From Eubacteriales Family XIII. Incertae Sedis bacterium (lineage in GTDB: Bacteria; Bacillota; Clostridia; Peptostreptococcales; Anaerovoracaceae), in NCBI GenBank assembly GCA_031263335.1, contig JAISGB010000146.1, positions 1 through 15,896 on the forward strand: a stretch of 15,896 bases of DNA, in the 5' to 3' direction. The position numbers were made by a program, and so were the translations under genes. The first letter of the stretch is position 1; the number at the start of each line of letters is the position of its first letter. Shown piece by piece: positions 1-7,091 of this stretch. The notes under the pieces were generated by a model, which had not been told where the DNA came from, ran no database searches, and was given only the letters and a program-made list of their open reading frames with translations.

Positions 1-10
1 GAGGTCGATT

Positions 11-496
11 GTGAAACATACCATCGCCGTATTAGTCGAAAACAAAGCGGGCGTACTCTCCCGCATATCCGGCCTGTTTGCGCGGAGGGGCTTCAACATC
101 GACAGTCTCGCCGTGGGGCCGACGGAGGATCCGCGCGTTTCGCGCGTCACCATCATCGTCGACGGCGATGATTATATGGCGGAGCAGGTTACGAAGCAAC
201 TGAACAAGCTGATCGATGTCCTGAAGGTGCGAAATCTGGCGGACAGCGAGATCACGAGACGGGAATTGGCGCTCGTGAAGGTGAAAGTGGACGAATCCAA
301 GCGCGGGGAGATCGTGGATATCGCGAAGATCATGAACTGTGAGATCGTCGATATCTCGCATACGACGCTCATGATCGAGTTTGACGACAGACCGGAGCGC
401 GTGGATCTGCTCATCGATCTGTTGTCAAAATATTCCATCGTGGAGATGGCGCGAACGGGGACCATCGCCCTGCAAAAAGGCAAGGAAAGCGTATAA
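11..496 (+). CDS. ilvN: Acetolactate synthase small (regulatory) subunit
   Basis: This is the regulatory subunit of acetohydroxyacid synthase, the first common enzyme of branched-chain amino acid synthesis. It binds valine and activates the catalytic subunit in the cytoplasm. The 161-residue product has the usual length for the family. An N-terminal ACT domain (about residues 4-77) contains the hallmark ENKAGVLSRISGLFARRGFN and the following DSLAVG segment, and a C-terminal ALS_ss_C domain covers about 82-156. The start is GTG, with GAGGT at bases 1-5 as ribosome binding site. The TGA at 12-14 overlaps this start in another frame and could be the stop of an upstream ilvB, but too little is visible to say. 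The gene ends one base before the stop codon of the convergent aldolase gene, leaving no room for an intergenic terminator. Confidence 0.96.
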   Translation: MKHTIAVLVENKAGVLSRISGLFARRGFNIDSLAVGPTEDPRVSRVTIIVDGDDYMAEQVTKQLNKLIDVLKVRNLADSEITRRELALVKVKVDESKRGEIVDIAKIMNCEIVDISHTTLMIEFDDRPERVDLLIDLLSKYSIVEMARTGTIALQKGKESV

Positions 497-497
497 T

Positions 498-1427
498 TTA
501 GGCTTTGTTGCTACACCCCAACACATTCACGATCTTCCGTTTGACCATATCCTTGATCGCGGATCGCGCGGGCTTCAGGTATTGGCGCGGGTCGAAGTCC
601 GCCGGATTCAGGGCGAAGTGTTCGCGGATGGTGGCGGTCATCGCGAGCCGCAGATCGGAGTCGATGTTGATCTTGCATACGGCGCTCTTCGCGGCCTGCC
701 GCAACATGTCCTCGGGGATGCCGATGGCGCCCGGCATCGCGCCGCCGTATTTGTTGATCTTTTCGACCATCTCCGGGATGACGGACGAAGCGCCGTGCAA
801 TACGATGGGGAAGCCCGGAAGCCTTGCGGACACCTCATCCAAGATGTCAAAGCGCAACTGCGGCTTTTGTCCGGGTTTGAACTAGAACGCGCCGTGGGAG
901 GTGCCGATGGCGATGGCCAAGGAATCGACGCCGGTCTTTTCCACGAATTCCTGCACCTGATCGGGATCCGTATAGGAATGACTTTCGACATTGACCTCGT
1001 CCTCCACCCCTGCGAGTTGCCCCAATTCCCCTTCGACGACCACCCCATGGGCGTGGGCGTATTCGACGACCTGCTTCGTGACCGCGATGTTCTCCTCAAA
1101 GGGGCGGGAACTGCCGTCGATCATCACCGAGGTGAAGCCCCCGTCGATGCAGGACTTGCAGACCTCGAAGTCGGCGCCGTGATCCAAATGGAGGGCGATG
1201 GGCAGATCGGTGTCCGCCAAAGCCGCTTCCACCAATTTGACCAAGTAGACATGTTTGGCGTATTTCCTCGCCCCGGAGGATACTTGAAGGATGAGGGGCG
1301 CTTTTTCCTCAAAGGCGGCCTCCGTGATCCCCTGTACGATCTCCATATTGTTGACATTGAACGCGCCGATGGCGTAGCCTCCGTCGTAAGCGTTCTTGAA
1401 CATCTCGGTGGTGGTTACCAAAGCCAT
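498..1427 (-). pseudogene. fba: Class II fructose-1,6-bisphosphate aldolase, interrupted by an in-frame TAG
   Basis: Class II aldolase is a zinc enzyme that cleaves fructose-1,6-bisphosphate to dihydroxyacetone phosphate and glyceraldehyde 3-phosphate in glycolysis. The start at 1427 (MALVTTTEMF) is favoured because GGGAGGA lies just upstream and the protein start matches the family. Visible family motifs are LHLDHG (Asp82, His83), VEGELG (132-137), IGTSHG with zinc ligand His178, LHGASS (His211) and the later NIDSD. Codon 182 is TAG (complement of bases 882-884), where relatives usually have lysine in SHGAxKF. The same frame continues without damage for another 127 codons to a TAA at 498-500, giving about the normal 309 residues. 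There is no frameshift and no second lesion. This could be a real nonsense mutation, a sequencing error or a suppressed stop. TAG ends several other genes here, so general recoding is unlikely. Confidence 0.9.
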
Positions 1428-1450
1428 AATCGATCCTCCCGGTAGGTTAC

Positions 1451-1609
1451 TACTCATCAACGGTCACGCTATTAGTTGCGAGCATAGCGAGTCACATCCT
1501 ATGCGTTGCGTATTCCGAAACCCAATGCAAATTTGCCTTGGAACCCGGACTCCATCAAAACTATCGCGACCGTTGAGTAGTTTTGATTTGAGTTTTGAAC
1601 AGTTATCCG
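1451..1609. repeat. Intergenic repeat element, copy 1, with inverted arms
   Basis: The 187-base gap between fba and the MltG-like gene holds a short repeat that recurs near dnaX and cdd. The full unit reads on the plus strand from the CGCGACCGTTG core at 1565-1575, through a TAGTTTTGATTTGAG stretch, to about 1609. A partial inverted arm, TACTCATCAACGGTCACG, sits at 1451-1468, close to the fba ribosome binding site. The unit carries a perfect 10-base inverted repeat, ATCAAAACTA (1554-1563) against TAGTTTTGAT (1578-1587), with the core in its 14-base loop. A second small inverted pair, GCATAG/CTATGC, lies at 1482-1504. The function is unknown. A structured RNA, a processing signal or a small mobile repeat are all possible. 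Confidence 0.7.
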
Positions 1610-1614
1610 CTTTG

Positions 1615-2076
1615 TCATTTGGTCAAAATATTGATGATATCCGGAACGGACATGCCCGTTGGGATATTGAACGTGCCTGCTTTGAGTCTTGATTCCACGC
1701 CCATCGACCGGACGGCGGACAGGAATTCCTCTTTGGTCGGGATCAGATTCGCGGCCAACAGATTGTCCGCTATCGTGGATGTCGCCTGTCCCGGTTCGAC
1801 GACGAACTGCACGGCGGCCGGCTGTTGCGCGGGGGGATCGTTCGAGGCGTTCCCCGCGTCCGCCGGCGATTCGGTTGTCGCGTTCGGATCTGTCGCCGCG
1901 TCCGGATCGACCGCGTCCTCACCTGCGACGGCGGCATTGTTCGTTTCTGCATCCGGGTTTTCGTTGCTCGGAAAATCCATGATGGCGTTGATCCTCGTCC
2001 AGATGATGAACGCCGCGATCACGATGATCGCCAATGCGACGAAGAGGTCGCTCTTGTTGTACAAGAAGTTTTTCAT
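1615..2076 (-). CDS. Small membrane-anchored protein with an MltG-like N-terminal domain
   Basis: The 153-residue product has a short cytoplasmic start, one transmembrane segment (about residues 11-27, DLFVALAIIVIAAFIIW) and a low-complexity Ala/Asp/Asn/Pro linker (about 38-87). It ends in a compact domain (about 88-153) that resembles the LysM-like subdomain of the endolytic transglycosylase MltG (YceG): FVVEPGQATSTIADNL, an LKAGTFNIP segment and a final IINILTK helix. The catalytic YceG domain is absent, so it is unlikely to cleave glycan itself. A role in binding or positioning at the cell wall is inferred. No Shine-Dalgarno sequence precedes the ATG. A plausible -10 lies only six bases upstream, so the mRNA may be leaderless. 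It is divergent from the deacetylase gene. The family link is moderately sure; the function is not known. Confidence 0.72.
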   Translation of the reverse strand: MKNFLYNKSDLFVALAIIVIAAFIIWTRINAIMDFPSNENPDAETNNAAVAGEDAVDPDAATDPNATTESPADAGNASNDPPAQQPAAVQFVVEPGQATSTIADNLLAANLIPTKEEFLSAVRSMGVESRLKAGTFNIPTGMSVPDIINILTK

Positions 2077-2082
2077 GAGATA

Positions 2083-2111
2083 AATATATCACATTCGAGT
2101 TGGCAAAACAA
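2083..2111 (-). promoter_or_regulatory. Candidate promoter for the MltG-like gene, possibly leaderless
   Basis: On the minus strand a TTGTTT -35 (2106-2111) and a TATATT -10 (2083-2088) are separated by exactly 17 bases. Transcription would start about seven bases after the -10, at or beside the ATG at 2076. This fits the lack of any ribosome binding site there. The call is from motif and spacing only. Confidence 0.45.
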
Positions 2112-2224
2112 GGAATACGAGAAAAAGGCGTCGACCGGTCGCATAACCCGGCACAGGTCTCTTGGTTCACCTTCCTGATTAATTGTATGAACTTTTTACG
2201 GCAAAATCAACTCCGCCGGCTCAA

Positions 2225-2253
2225 TTTACAAGCGCGCGCTTATTTGGTATCAT
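2225..2253 (+). promoter_or_regulatory. Candidate sigma-A promoter for the polysaccharide deacetylase gene
   Basis: TTTACA (2225-2230) and TATCAT (2248-2253) have a 17-base spacer. The predicted start near 2260 would give a short leader that includes the AGGGGG ribosome binding site (2262-2267), seven bases before the ATG at 2275. The spacer contains the palindrome GCGCGC. Confidence 0.6.
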
Positions 2254-2274
2254 GGAGGTACAGGGGGTAAATTT

Positions 2275-3348
2275 ATGAGAATTTCAGACAGGACATATGG
2301 ACGAAGAGCGATCGCGCTTGCGGCGGTTGTATTGATATTGGCGGGATGCGGTTTTGTGTTTGCCGAGGACGGGACGGACGGTTCCGGATCGGCGACGACG
2401 GGATCGGCGCTCGATGACGCGCGGACGGGTATGGTCTCGCGCGCGCCCGACGAGCCTTCCATCACCTTTGACGCGATGGGCGGCGTCTGCGACTCGACAT
2501 CCAAGACCGTCGTGTTTGGGCGCAAATACGATGAGATGCCGGTGCCGACCATGGACGGCTTCGTGTTTGGCGGCTGGCATACGAAGCGGGATCGCGGGGC
2601 GCGCGTCTTGGAGAACAGCCGCGTAAAAACCCGATCGGATACCGTGTATTACGCGCGTTGGATCCCCAAGGGCGATTACAGGAAGGTGCGCGGCCTGCCC
2701 ATCCTGATGTATCATTGGTTCTATGACAAGAATGCCGGCGGAACGGGCGCCAACGGCAATTGGTTGGATATCGACATGTTTCGGGCGCATATGGCGTATC
2801 TGCGCGACAATCAATATAAATTCCCGACATGGCGCGAGGTGGAGGCTTTTGTGACCGGCAAGATGGCGTTGCCGCCCAAGAGCGTGGTGATCACGGACGA
2901 TGACGGCGACGACAGTTTCTTCGCGTTGGCGCTCCCCGTGATCAAGCAATACAACGTCGATGTCACATCCTTCCTGATCACCTCCGCAAAGGGACGGTCA
3001 ACGGTGGAAGGATTTGCCGACGAACGCGTCCGTTACCGTTCCCATTCCCATAACATGCATCGGGGAGGGCAGGGCGGCAAGGGTCTCTTTCTGTCCCTCG
3101 GCCGCGAGGAAGCCCTGAAGGATCTGCGGACATCCGTGGACGAGCTTGGGGGCAAGGCGGAGGTGTTCTGCTATCCCTTCGGGCACCACAATGAGAAGAC
3201 GGCGAAGATCTTGGATGAGGCCGGGTTCCGGTTGGCCGTCACCACCGAATTCAAGCGCGCGTATCCCGGCACAGACCGATACGCCCTGCCGAGGGTGCGC
3301 GTCAGCGCGGGGGAAAGCTTGGAATCCTTCATCTCCTCGGTCAAATAA
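2275..3348 (+). CDS. Lipoprotein polysaccharide deacetylase with an InlB-type repeat
   Basis: This is a predicted exported NodB-fold deacetylase that would remove acetyl groups from a surface polysaccharide or peptidoglycan. The 357-residue protein starts with a basic region and hydrophobic segment ending in the lipobox LAGC (Cys25), so it is probably a lipoprotein. Residues about 63-131 form one InlB B-repeat (Listeria-Bacteroides type), with SITFDAMGG, GFVFGGWHT and VYYARW. The catalytic domain runs from about 140 to 355. It shows ILMYHWFYD, a TDDDGDD version of the usual TFDDG motif (207-213), the metal-binding HSHNMH (257-262) and CYPFG (299-303). It has its own promoter and ribosome binding site. 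Its neighbours on both sides are also envelope proteins. The deacetylase fold is secure; the substrate is not. Confidence 0.88.
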   Translation: MRISDRTYGRRAIALAAVVLILAGCGFVFAEDGTDGSGSATTGSALDDARTGMVSRAPDEPSITFDAMGGVCDSTSKTVVFGRKYDEMPVPTMDGFVFGGWHTKRDRGARVLENSRVKTRSDTVYYARWIPKGDYRKVRGLPILMYHWFYDKNAGGTGANGNWLDIDMFRAHMAYLRDNQYKFPTWREVEAFVTGKMALPPKSVVITDDDGDDSFFALALPVIKQYNVDVTSFLITSAKGRSTVEGFADERVRYRSHSHNMHRGGQGGKGLFLSLGREEALKDLRTSVDELGGKAEVFCYPFGHHNEKTAKILDEAGFRLAVTTEFKRAYPGTDRYALPRVRVSAGESLESFISSVK

Positions 3349-3378
3349 ATCTCGGCCGCATGAATGGCGCGGAACGGG

Positions 3379-4416
3379 TTATTTGGGAATGAAGGCCAGA
3401 TCCAAATCCACATCCCCGTTTATCCCGTCCACCGCGCCCGTATTCGTGAACTGCCACATCGAGAACGCGTAGGGGAAGGCCGGCTTCTTGTAATACTGCG
3501 CCAACCATTTGTCATAGGGTTCCAACCGGTCGAGTTCCATGCGGGAGACGAACCATTTCGGGTTGGCGTAGATCATCGGCTTATAGCCGTCCTTTGCGAC
3601 GCGCTCGCAGAAGGCGATCGCGATGTCCGTGATCTCTGCGGGCGTCAAGGCGTCCGTGCGGGCGTTCTGTCCCGATATTTCCTCGATGTCAAAGACGATC
3701 GGGAAGGTTACTTTGTAGGGGGCGACGCTCGTCAGGACCAATTCCGCTTCTTCGATCGCCTCGGCCTTGTTTGTCGCTTGGGAGAAAACATAGGCGCCGA
3801 CCTTTACGCCGGCGTCCGCCGCGCCGCGCATATTGGCCTCGAAGAACTCATCCGTGACCAATCTGCCCGTATCGTAGCCTCGGTAACCCATGCGTATCAT
3901 CGCGAAGGAGACGCCGTCGGCCGCCACCTTCTTCCAATCGATATCCCCTTGGTATCGCGATACGTCGATGCCCAAAACCGCCTCGAACGCCCCGCCTTCC
4001 GTTTTGGACTCATATTCATAATGCGGACGGCGTTCGTCCCACCGCAGACGATCCCAGTCGTAGGGGTGTTTTTTCAGATTCGGATCGATGTCCTCGTACA
4101 GGATCGATCCGCCGCGCTTATATACGATCTTGTCCCGAAAGATGCGGCTCAGGAATTCCGTGTTCACGTTGTATTCCTCGGCGTAAGCCTTGAGCGCGCC
4201 CGGCGATATCCAGCCCTGCGCTTCGAGTTCCTCCTCCGTCGGCGTACTCGCGCCGCCGAAAAACAACGATCCGCTTCCCGCGCGCCCGCCGTTGTCGGCG
4301 AGGAGTCGTTGGGAAACGATATAGACCGCCGCCGCGAGGACGAGGATGACCGCGATCAGTACGAGGACGCGGAGGCCGCCTCCTCTTTTTTTTGTCCGAT
4401 TGTCTTTTGTTGTCAT
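3379..4416 (-). CDS. Membrane-anchored GH25 muramidase (lysozyme-like)
   Basis: This is a predicted peptidoglycan hydrolase that cleaves the N-acetylmuramic acid to N-acetylglucosamine bond outside the membrane. From the ATG at 4416 the product has 345 residues. A basic start (TKKRGGG) is followed by one hydrophobic segment (about residues 16-36) and no clear cleavage site, so it probably acts as a signal anchor. A spacer region leads to the GH25 domain (about 147-345). Its hallmarks are LGIDVSRYQG near 148, the catalytic FDIEE near 242-246, the WLAQYY strand and DVDLDLAF at the C terminus. A TTG at 4455 would add 13 residues. The ATG is preferred because the TTG would sit at the predicted transcription start, although the ribosome binding site before the ATG is weak. 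The gene converges with the deacetylase gene and diverges from tadA. Confidence 0.9.
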   Translation of the reverse strand: MTTKDNRTKKRGGGLRVLVLIAVILVLAAAVYIVSQRLLADNGGRAGSGSLFFGGASTPTEEELEAQGWISPGALKAYAEEYNVNTEFLSRIFRDKIVYKRGGSILYEDIDPNLKKHPYDWDRLRWDERRPHYEYESKTEGGAFEAVLGIDVSRYQGDIDWKKVAADGVSFAMIRMGYRGYDTGRLVTDEFFEANMRGAADAGVKVGAYVFSQATNKAEAIEEAELVLTSVAPYKVTFPIVFDIEEISGQNARTDALTPAEITDIAIAFCERVAKDGYKPMIYANPKWFVSRMELDRLEPYDKWLAQYYKKPAFPYAFSMWQFTNTGAVDGINGDVDLDLAFIPK

Positions 4417-4441
4417 GATTTTTTCTGTCCGTTTCGTTTGA

Positions 4442-4470
4442 TTGAAATGCTCCAATGTTTATGATATCAT
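4442..4470 (+). promoter_or_regulatory. Candidate tadA promoter with a palindromic -10 region
   Basis: TTGAAA (4442-4447) and TATCAT (4465-4470) are 17 bases apart. The -10 lies inside the perfect 12-base palindrome TATGATATCATA (4460-4471), which also offers -10-like hexamers to the divergent GH25 gene. Transcription would start near 4477, two bases before the GTG of tadA. No ribosome binding site is visible, so a leaderless message is possible. Confidence 0.5.
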
Positions 4471-4478
4471 AAAAAGCT

Positions 4479-4946
4479 GTGGCAGACCATGAGAAAAACT
4501 TGCACGAGCTTTTCATGCGCGAAGCCCTTGAGGAGGCGAAAAAGGCGGGAATGGCGGGCGATGTGCCCATCGGCGCCGTCATCGCGCGGGACGGGCTTAT
4601 CGTGGCGCGCGGGCATAACCGCACGGAGGCCGACCGCGATCCCACGGGACATGCGGAGATGATCGCCATTCGGGCGGCGGCCGACGCGTTGGGCGCCCGA
4701 CGTCTCTCGGGTTGCTCGATGTACGTCACGGCCGAGCCGTGCGTCATGTGCGCGGGCGCGTGTATTTTGGCCAGACTCGACGCGGTTTACGCGGGGACGG
4801 ACAGCCCCAAGAGCGGGGCGGGAGGCAGCGTAAAGGACATCCTGACATCCGGGGAACTCAATCATACGCTGATATACGAAGTTGGGATATTGCGGTCGGA
4901 ATGCGCTGCGTTGCTCAAGGGCTTCTTTGCCGATCTGCGAAGATAA
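4479..4946 (+). CDS. tadA: tRNA(adenosine34) deaminase
   Basis: TadA converts adenosine to inosine at the wobble position 34 of tRNA-Arg(ACG), which lets one tRNA read several arginine codons. The 155-residue product has the standard length. The zinc cytidine/deoxycytidylate deaminase signature is complete: HAE with catalytic Glu60 (His58 binds zinc) and PCVMC (Cys88, Cys91), followed by the ILARL segment. The start is GTG. It is chosen because the family begins about a dozen residues before FMREAL, as here, and because no in-frame ATG lies further upstream. In many Firmicutes tadA sits directly before the SRP RNA and dnaX; here about 3.5 kb separates them. The next gene follows after 11 bases. 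Confidence 0.96.
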   Translation: MADHEKNLHELFMREALEEAKKAGMAGDVPIGAVIARDGLIVARGHNRTEADRDPTGHAEMIAIRAAADALGARRLSGCSMYVTAEPCVMCAGACILARLDAVYAGTDSPKSGAGGSVKDILTSGELNHTLIYEVGILRSECAALLKGFFADLRR

Positions 4947-4957
4947 GGGTGTGTTGC

Positions 4958-5947
4958 ATGAAAGAGTTGTTTACATTGAAGACGAATGGCTGTGTGATTG
5001 CGATGAAGGGCTTTGCGCGCGGGAGCGCGGGGGCGCGTCCCGTATCGCGCCGGATGCGGGGACGGATCGGCGTTGCGTCCGCCGTCGTCATAGCCGTATT
5101 GCTCGCGTCTGTCTCGATCCTCGCGGCGGTTGCGCCCTCCGCGTTTGCCGCAGCCGGGGATTCGGGCGCATTGAAGCTCGAAGAGAGCTATCCGCAGAAC
5201 AAAGGCGAACACATGCCGGTGCAGAACGTGGGGATCAAGCTCTTCTTCAACGGGGACGTGACGTCCGAGCGTGTGCAGAAGAACAATTCCGCCTGCTTCA
5301 AGCTCACGGACAGCAAGGGCAAGACCGTCAAGACGGAAGCGTATTACGGCACGAAGCAAAACAACTACATCTTGGTCACCGCCGTCCCGAAGGAGGGGAC
5401 CCTGCAACCCGCCAGCGAATATACGCTGACCATATCCGAAACGCTCATGTCCTCGGATGATCGCACGCTCGACAAGGATGAGATCATCAAATTCAGTACG
5501 GTGGACACATCGGGGAGCACGAAGGTCTATATGTTGCTGATGGTGGTGATGGTGGCGGGCATGATCGCCATGACCGTCATTTCCAACAGACGCAAGGCGA
5601 GAGCGGAAGCGGAAGCGGTGATGAAGGAAGGGAAGGTCAATCCTTACAAGATGGCGAAGGATAAGGGCATCACCCTCCAACAGGCGCTCATGATCATCGA
5701 AAAGGACAAGGAGAAACGCGCGAAGCGGTTGAGCGCCGTTACCGAGGCGGCGAAGGAAAAAGATGCGCCCGAACAGAAGGCCGACGCCAAGCGCGTCAAA
5801 GGATCGAGGCCGATCTCCGCAGGCGGCAGCGCGTACCGGACGGGGCGGAAGGCCGTCGCCGAACGAAAGGCGCGGGAGGAAGCCGCGAAGCGGGCGAAGA
5901 ACGCCGCGGCCAAGAGCAAAAAGGGCAAGGGGAAGCATAAGAAATAG
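4958..5947 (+). CDS. Exported Ig-like (SbsA/Big_5-type) protein with a transmembrane helix and basic tail
   Basis: I do not recognise a named gene. From the ATG at 4958, which has AAGGG eight bases upstream, the product has 329 residues. A long basic N-terminal region leads to a signal sequence (about residues 37-66) ending in SAFAAAG. A beta-rich domain (about 71-184) follows with SYPQNKG, VGIKLFFNGDV, a late EYTLTISETLM and IIKFSTVD, the pattern of SbsA/Big_5 Ig-like domains. A transmembrane helix lies at about 190-208 (YMLLMVVMVAGMIAMTVI). The last 120 residues are highly charged and rich in Lys, Arg and Ala, ending KSKKGKGKHKK, so they should be cytoplasmic and may bind nucleic acid or acidic partners. 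ATG at 5003 is an alternative start. The gene is probably co-transcribed with tadA. The function is unknown. Confidence 0.75.
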   Translation: MKELFTLKTNGCVIAMKGFARGSAGARPVSRRMRGRIGVASAVVIAVLLASVSILAAVAPSAFAAAGDSGALKLEESYPQNKGEHMPVQNVGIKLFFNGDVTSERVQKNNSACFKLTDSKGKTVKTEAYYGTKQNNYILVTAVPKEGTLQPASEYTLTISETLMSSDDRTLDKDEIIKFSTVDTSGSTKVYMLLMVVMVAGMIAMTVISNRRKARAEAEAVMKEGKVNPYKMAKDKGITLQQALMIIEKDKEKRAKRLSAVTEAAKEKDAPEQKADAKRVKGSRPISAGGSAYRTGRKAVAERKAREEAAKRAKNAAAKSKKGKGKHKK

Positions 5948-6006
5948 TCCGTCGTGACCGGCTCGCCGGATACAATTCAACGGTTAAACGAAAGCCTACA
6001 CCAATT

Positions 6007-7032
6007 ATGGGCAATATTTCCTTGAGGGCGTTCGCAAAGATCAATCTCAGCCTCGATGTGACGGGTGAGCCGCAAAACGGCTATCACCCGATCCGTTCCG
6101 TCATGCAGGCCATCGGCGTCCATGACGACATTGCGGTGGAAACGAAGGGGCGAGCGGGACTCTACGGCGGGGTATCCGTCAAGATCGACGCGAGTACGGA
6201 TATGGCCGCGCCCGGTTTTTCCGTACCCTCGGGCAAGGGAAACATCATGTATCGGGCCGCCGTTGCGATGGCGGATCATTTCTGCCCGCTTTCGGGGACC
6301 GGGATATCCCTGCGTGTCGTAAAGCGCATCCCCGTGTCGGCGGGCCTCGCGGGCGGCTCAACGGACGCGGCGGCGGTCATGCTCGCCTTGGCGCGTCTCT
6401 GGGCGTTGGACGCGGATCTCCCCGCCCTCATGCGCGTCGGCGCGTCCGTCGGCGCCGACGTACCGTTCTGTCTCATCGCCAATGCGAAGCTCAATCCCGC
6501 GCTCGGGTTCGCGGACGCCGGATCGGCGTCCGCCTGCGCCCTCGCGGAGGGGATCGGGGAGGCGCTCACGCCGCTCGCTTCCGCGCGCGGGGGAGCGATA
6601 CTCGTCAAGCCGAACCTCGCCGTATCCACGGCCCGCGTCTACGGGTTGTGGGATGAATACGTCGCGGATGCGGCGGGGCTTCCGCCGGAACGGCCGGATA
6701 CGGACGCCCTCGCGCGCGCCCTCGCCCGGACCGAGGCGTCGCGGGGCCCGCGGGAGGCGGCGTCGGACGCGCCGGCGAACGATATCTCAAAATACATGGT
6801 GAATGTACTCGAACCCGTGGCCGCGCGCGCCTACGCGGCGGTCGGCGAGACGATAGAGCGGATCCGCGGGCTTATCGCGCCGGATCGCGTGTTCATGAGC
6901 GGCAGCGGCCCGACGGTCGTCGCGTACTTTGCGGATCGCGCCGAGGCGGAAGAAGCCGCCGCCCGTTGCGCGCGCGCGTTCGCCGCGCAACCGGCGGAGG
7001 GATACTATGTCCGCTTCGCCGAGTTGATGTGA
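6007..7032 (+). CDS. ispE: 4-diphosphocytidyl-2-C-methyl-D-erythritol kinase
   Basis: IspE phosphorylates 4-diphosphocytidyl-2-C-methyl-D-erythritol with ATP in the MEP pathway to isoprenoid precursors. It is a GHMP kinase. The start ISLRAFAKINLSLDV carries the expected Lys11. The ATP-binding motif PVSAGLAGGSTDAAA spans 109-123, GADVPFC with Asp151 spans 149-155, and the C-terminal MSGSGPT spans 297-303. At 341 residues it is longer than the usual 280-310. Extra sequence appears at about 158-178, before the AEGIGE motif, and at about 243-260, an Ala/Arg/Pro-rich stretch before the MVNVLEP segment. All catalytic motifs are intact, so it should be active. The ribosome binding site before the ATG is weak. 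It follows the Ig-like gene after 59 bases and converges with the ATPase gene. Confidence 0.95.
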   Translation: MGNISLRAFAKINLSLDVTGEPQNGYHPIRSVMQAIGVHDDIAVETKGRAGLYGGVSVKIDASTDMAAPGFSVPSGKGNIMYRAAVAMADHFCPLSGTGISLRVVKRIPVSAGLAGGSTDAAAVMLALARLWALDADLPALMRVGASVGADVPFCLIANAKLNPALGFADAGSASACALAEGIGEALTPLASARGGAILVKPNLAVSTARVYGLWDEYVADAAGLPPERPDTDALARALARTEASRGPREAASDAPANDISKYMVNVLEPVAARAYAAVGETIERIRGLIAPDRVFMSGSGPTVVAYFADRAEAEEAAARCARAFAAQPAEGYYVRFAELM

Positions 7033-7091
7033 TTCGGCGGCGTACGGATTGAGAATTGGGTATGAAAAGTCCGTCCCGACTGTCGTATTTC

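Noticed and set aside
1..14. End of an upstream ilvB overlapping the ilvN start
   Set aside because: A TGA is present at 12-14 in a different frame, but 14 bases are not enough to identify the gene.
505..1445. Long plus-strand reading frames opposite fba
   Set aside because: They are antisense to a clear aldolase, have no family motifs and no ribosome binding sites.
4712..4957. Longer start for the Ig-like protein, reaching back into tadA
   Set aside because: It would overlap most of the tadA catalytic region in another frame. The ATG at 4958 has a ribosome binding site and is followed by a signal sequence.
5948..6006. Possible fourth copy of the repeat (ATTCAACGGTTAA) before ispE
   Set aside because: Only about nine bases match and neither the CGCG end nor the TTGATTT block is present.
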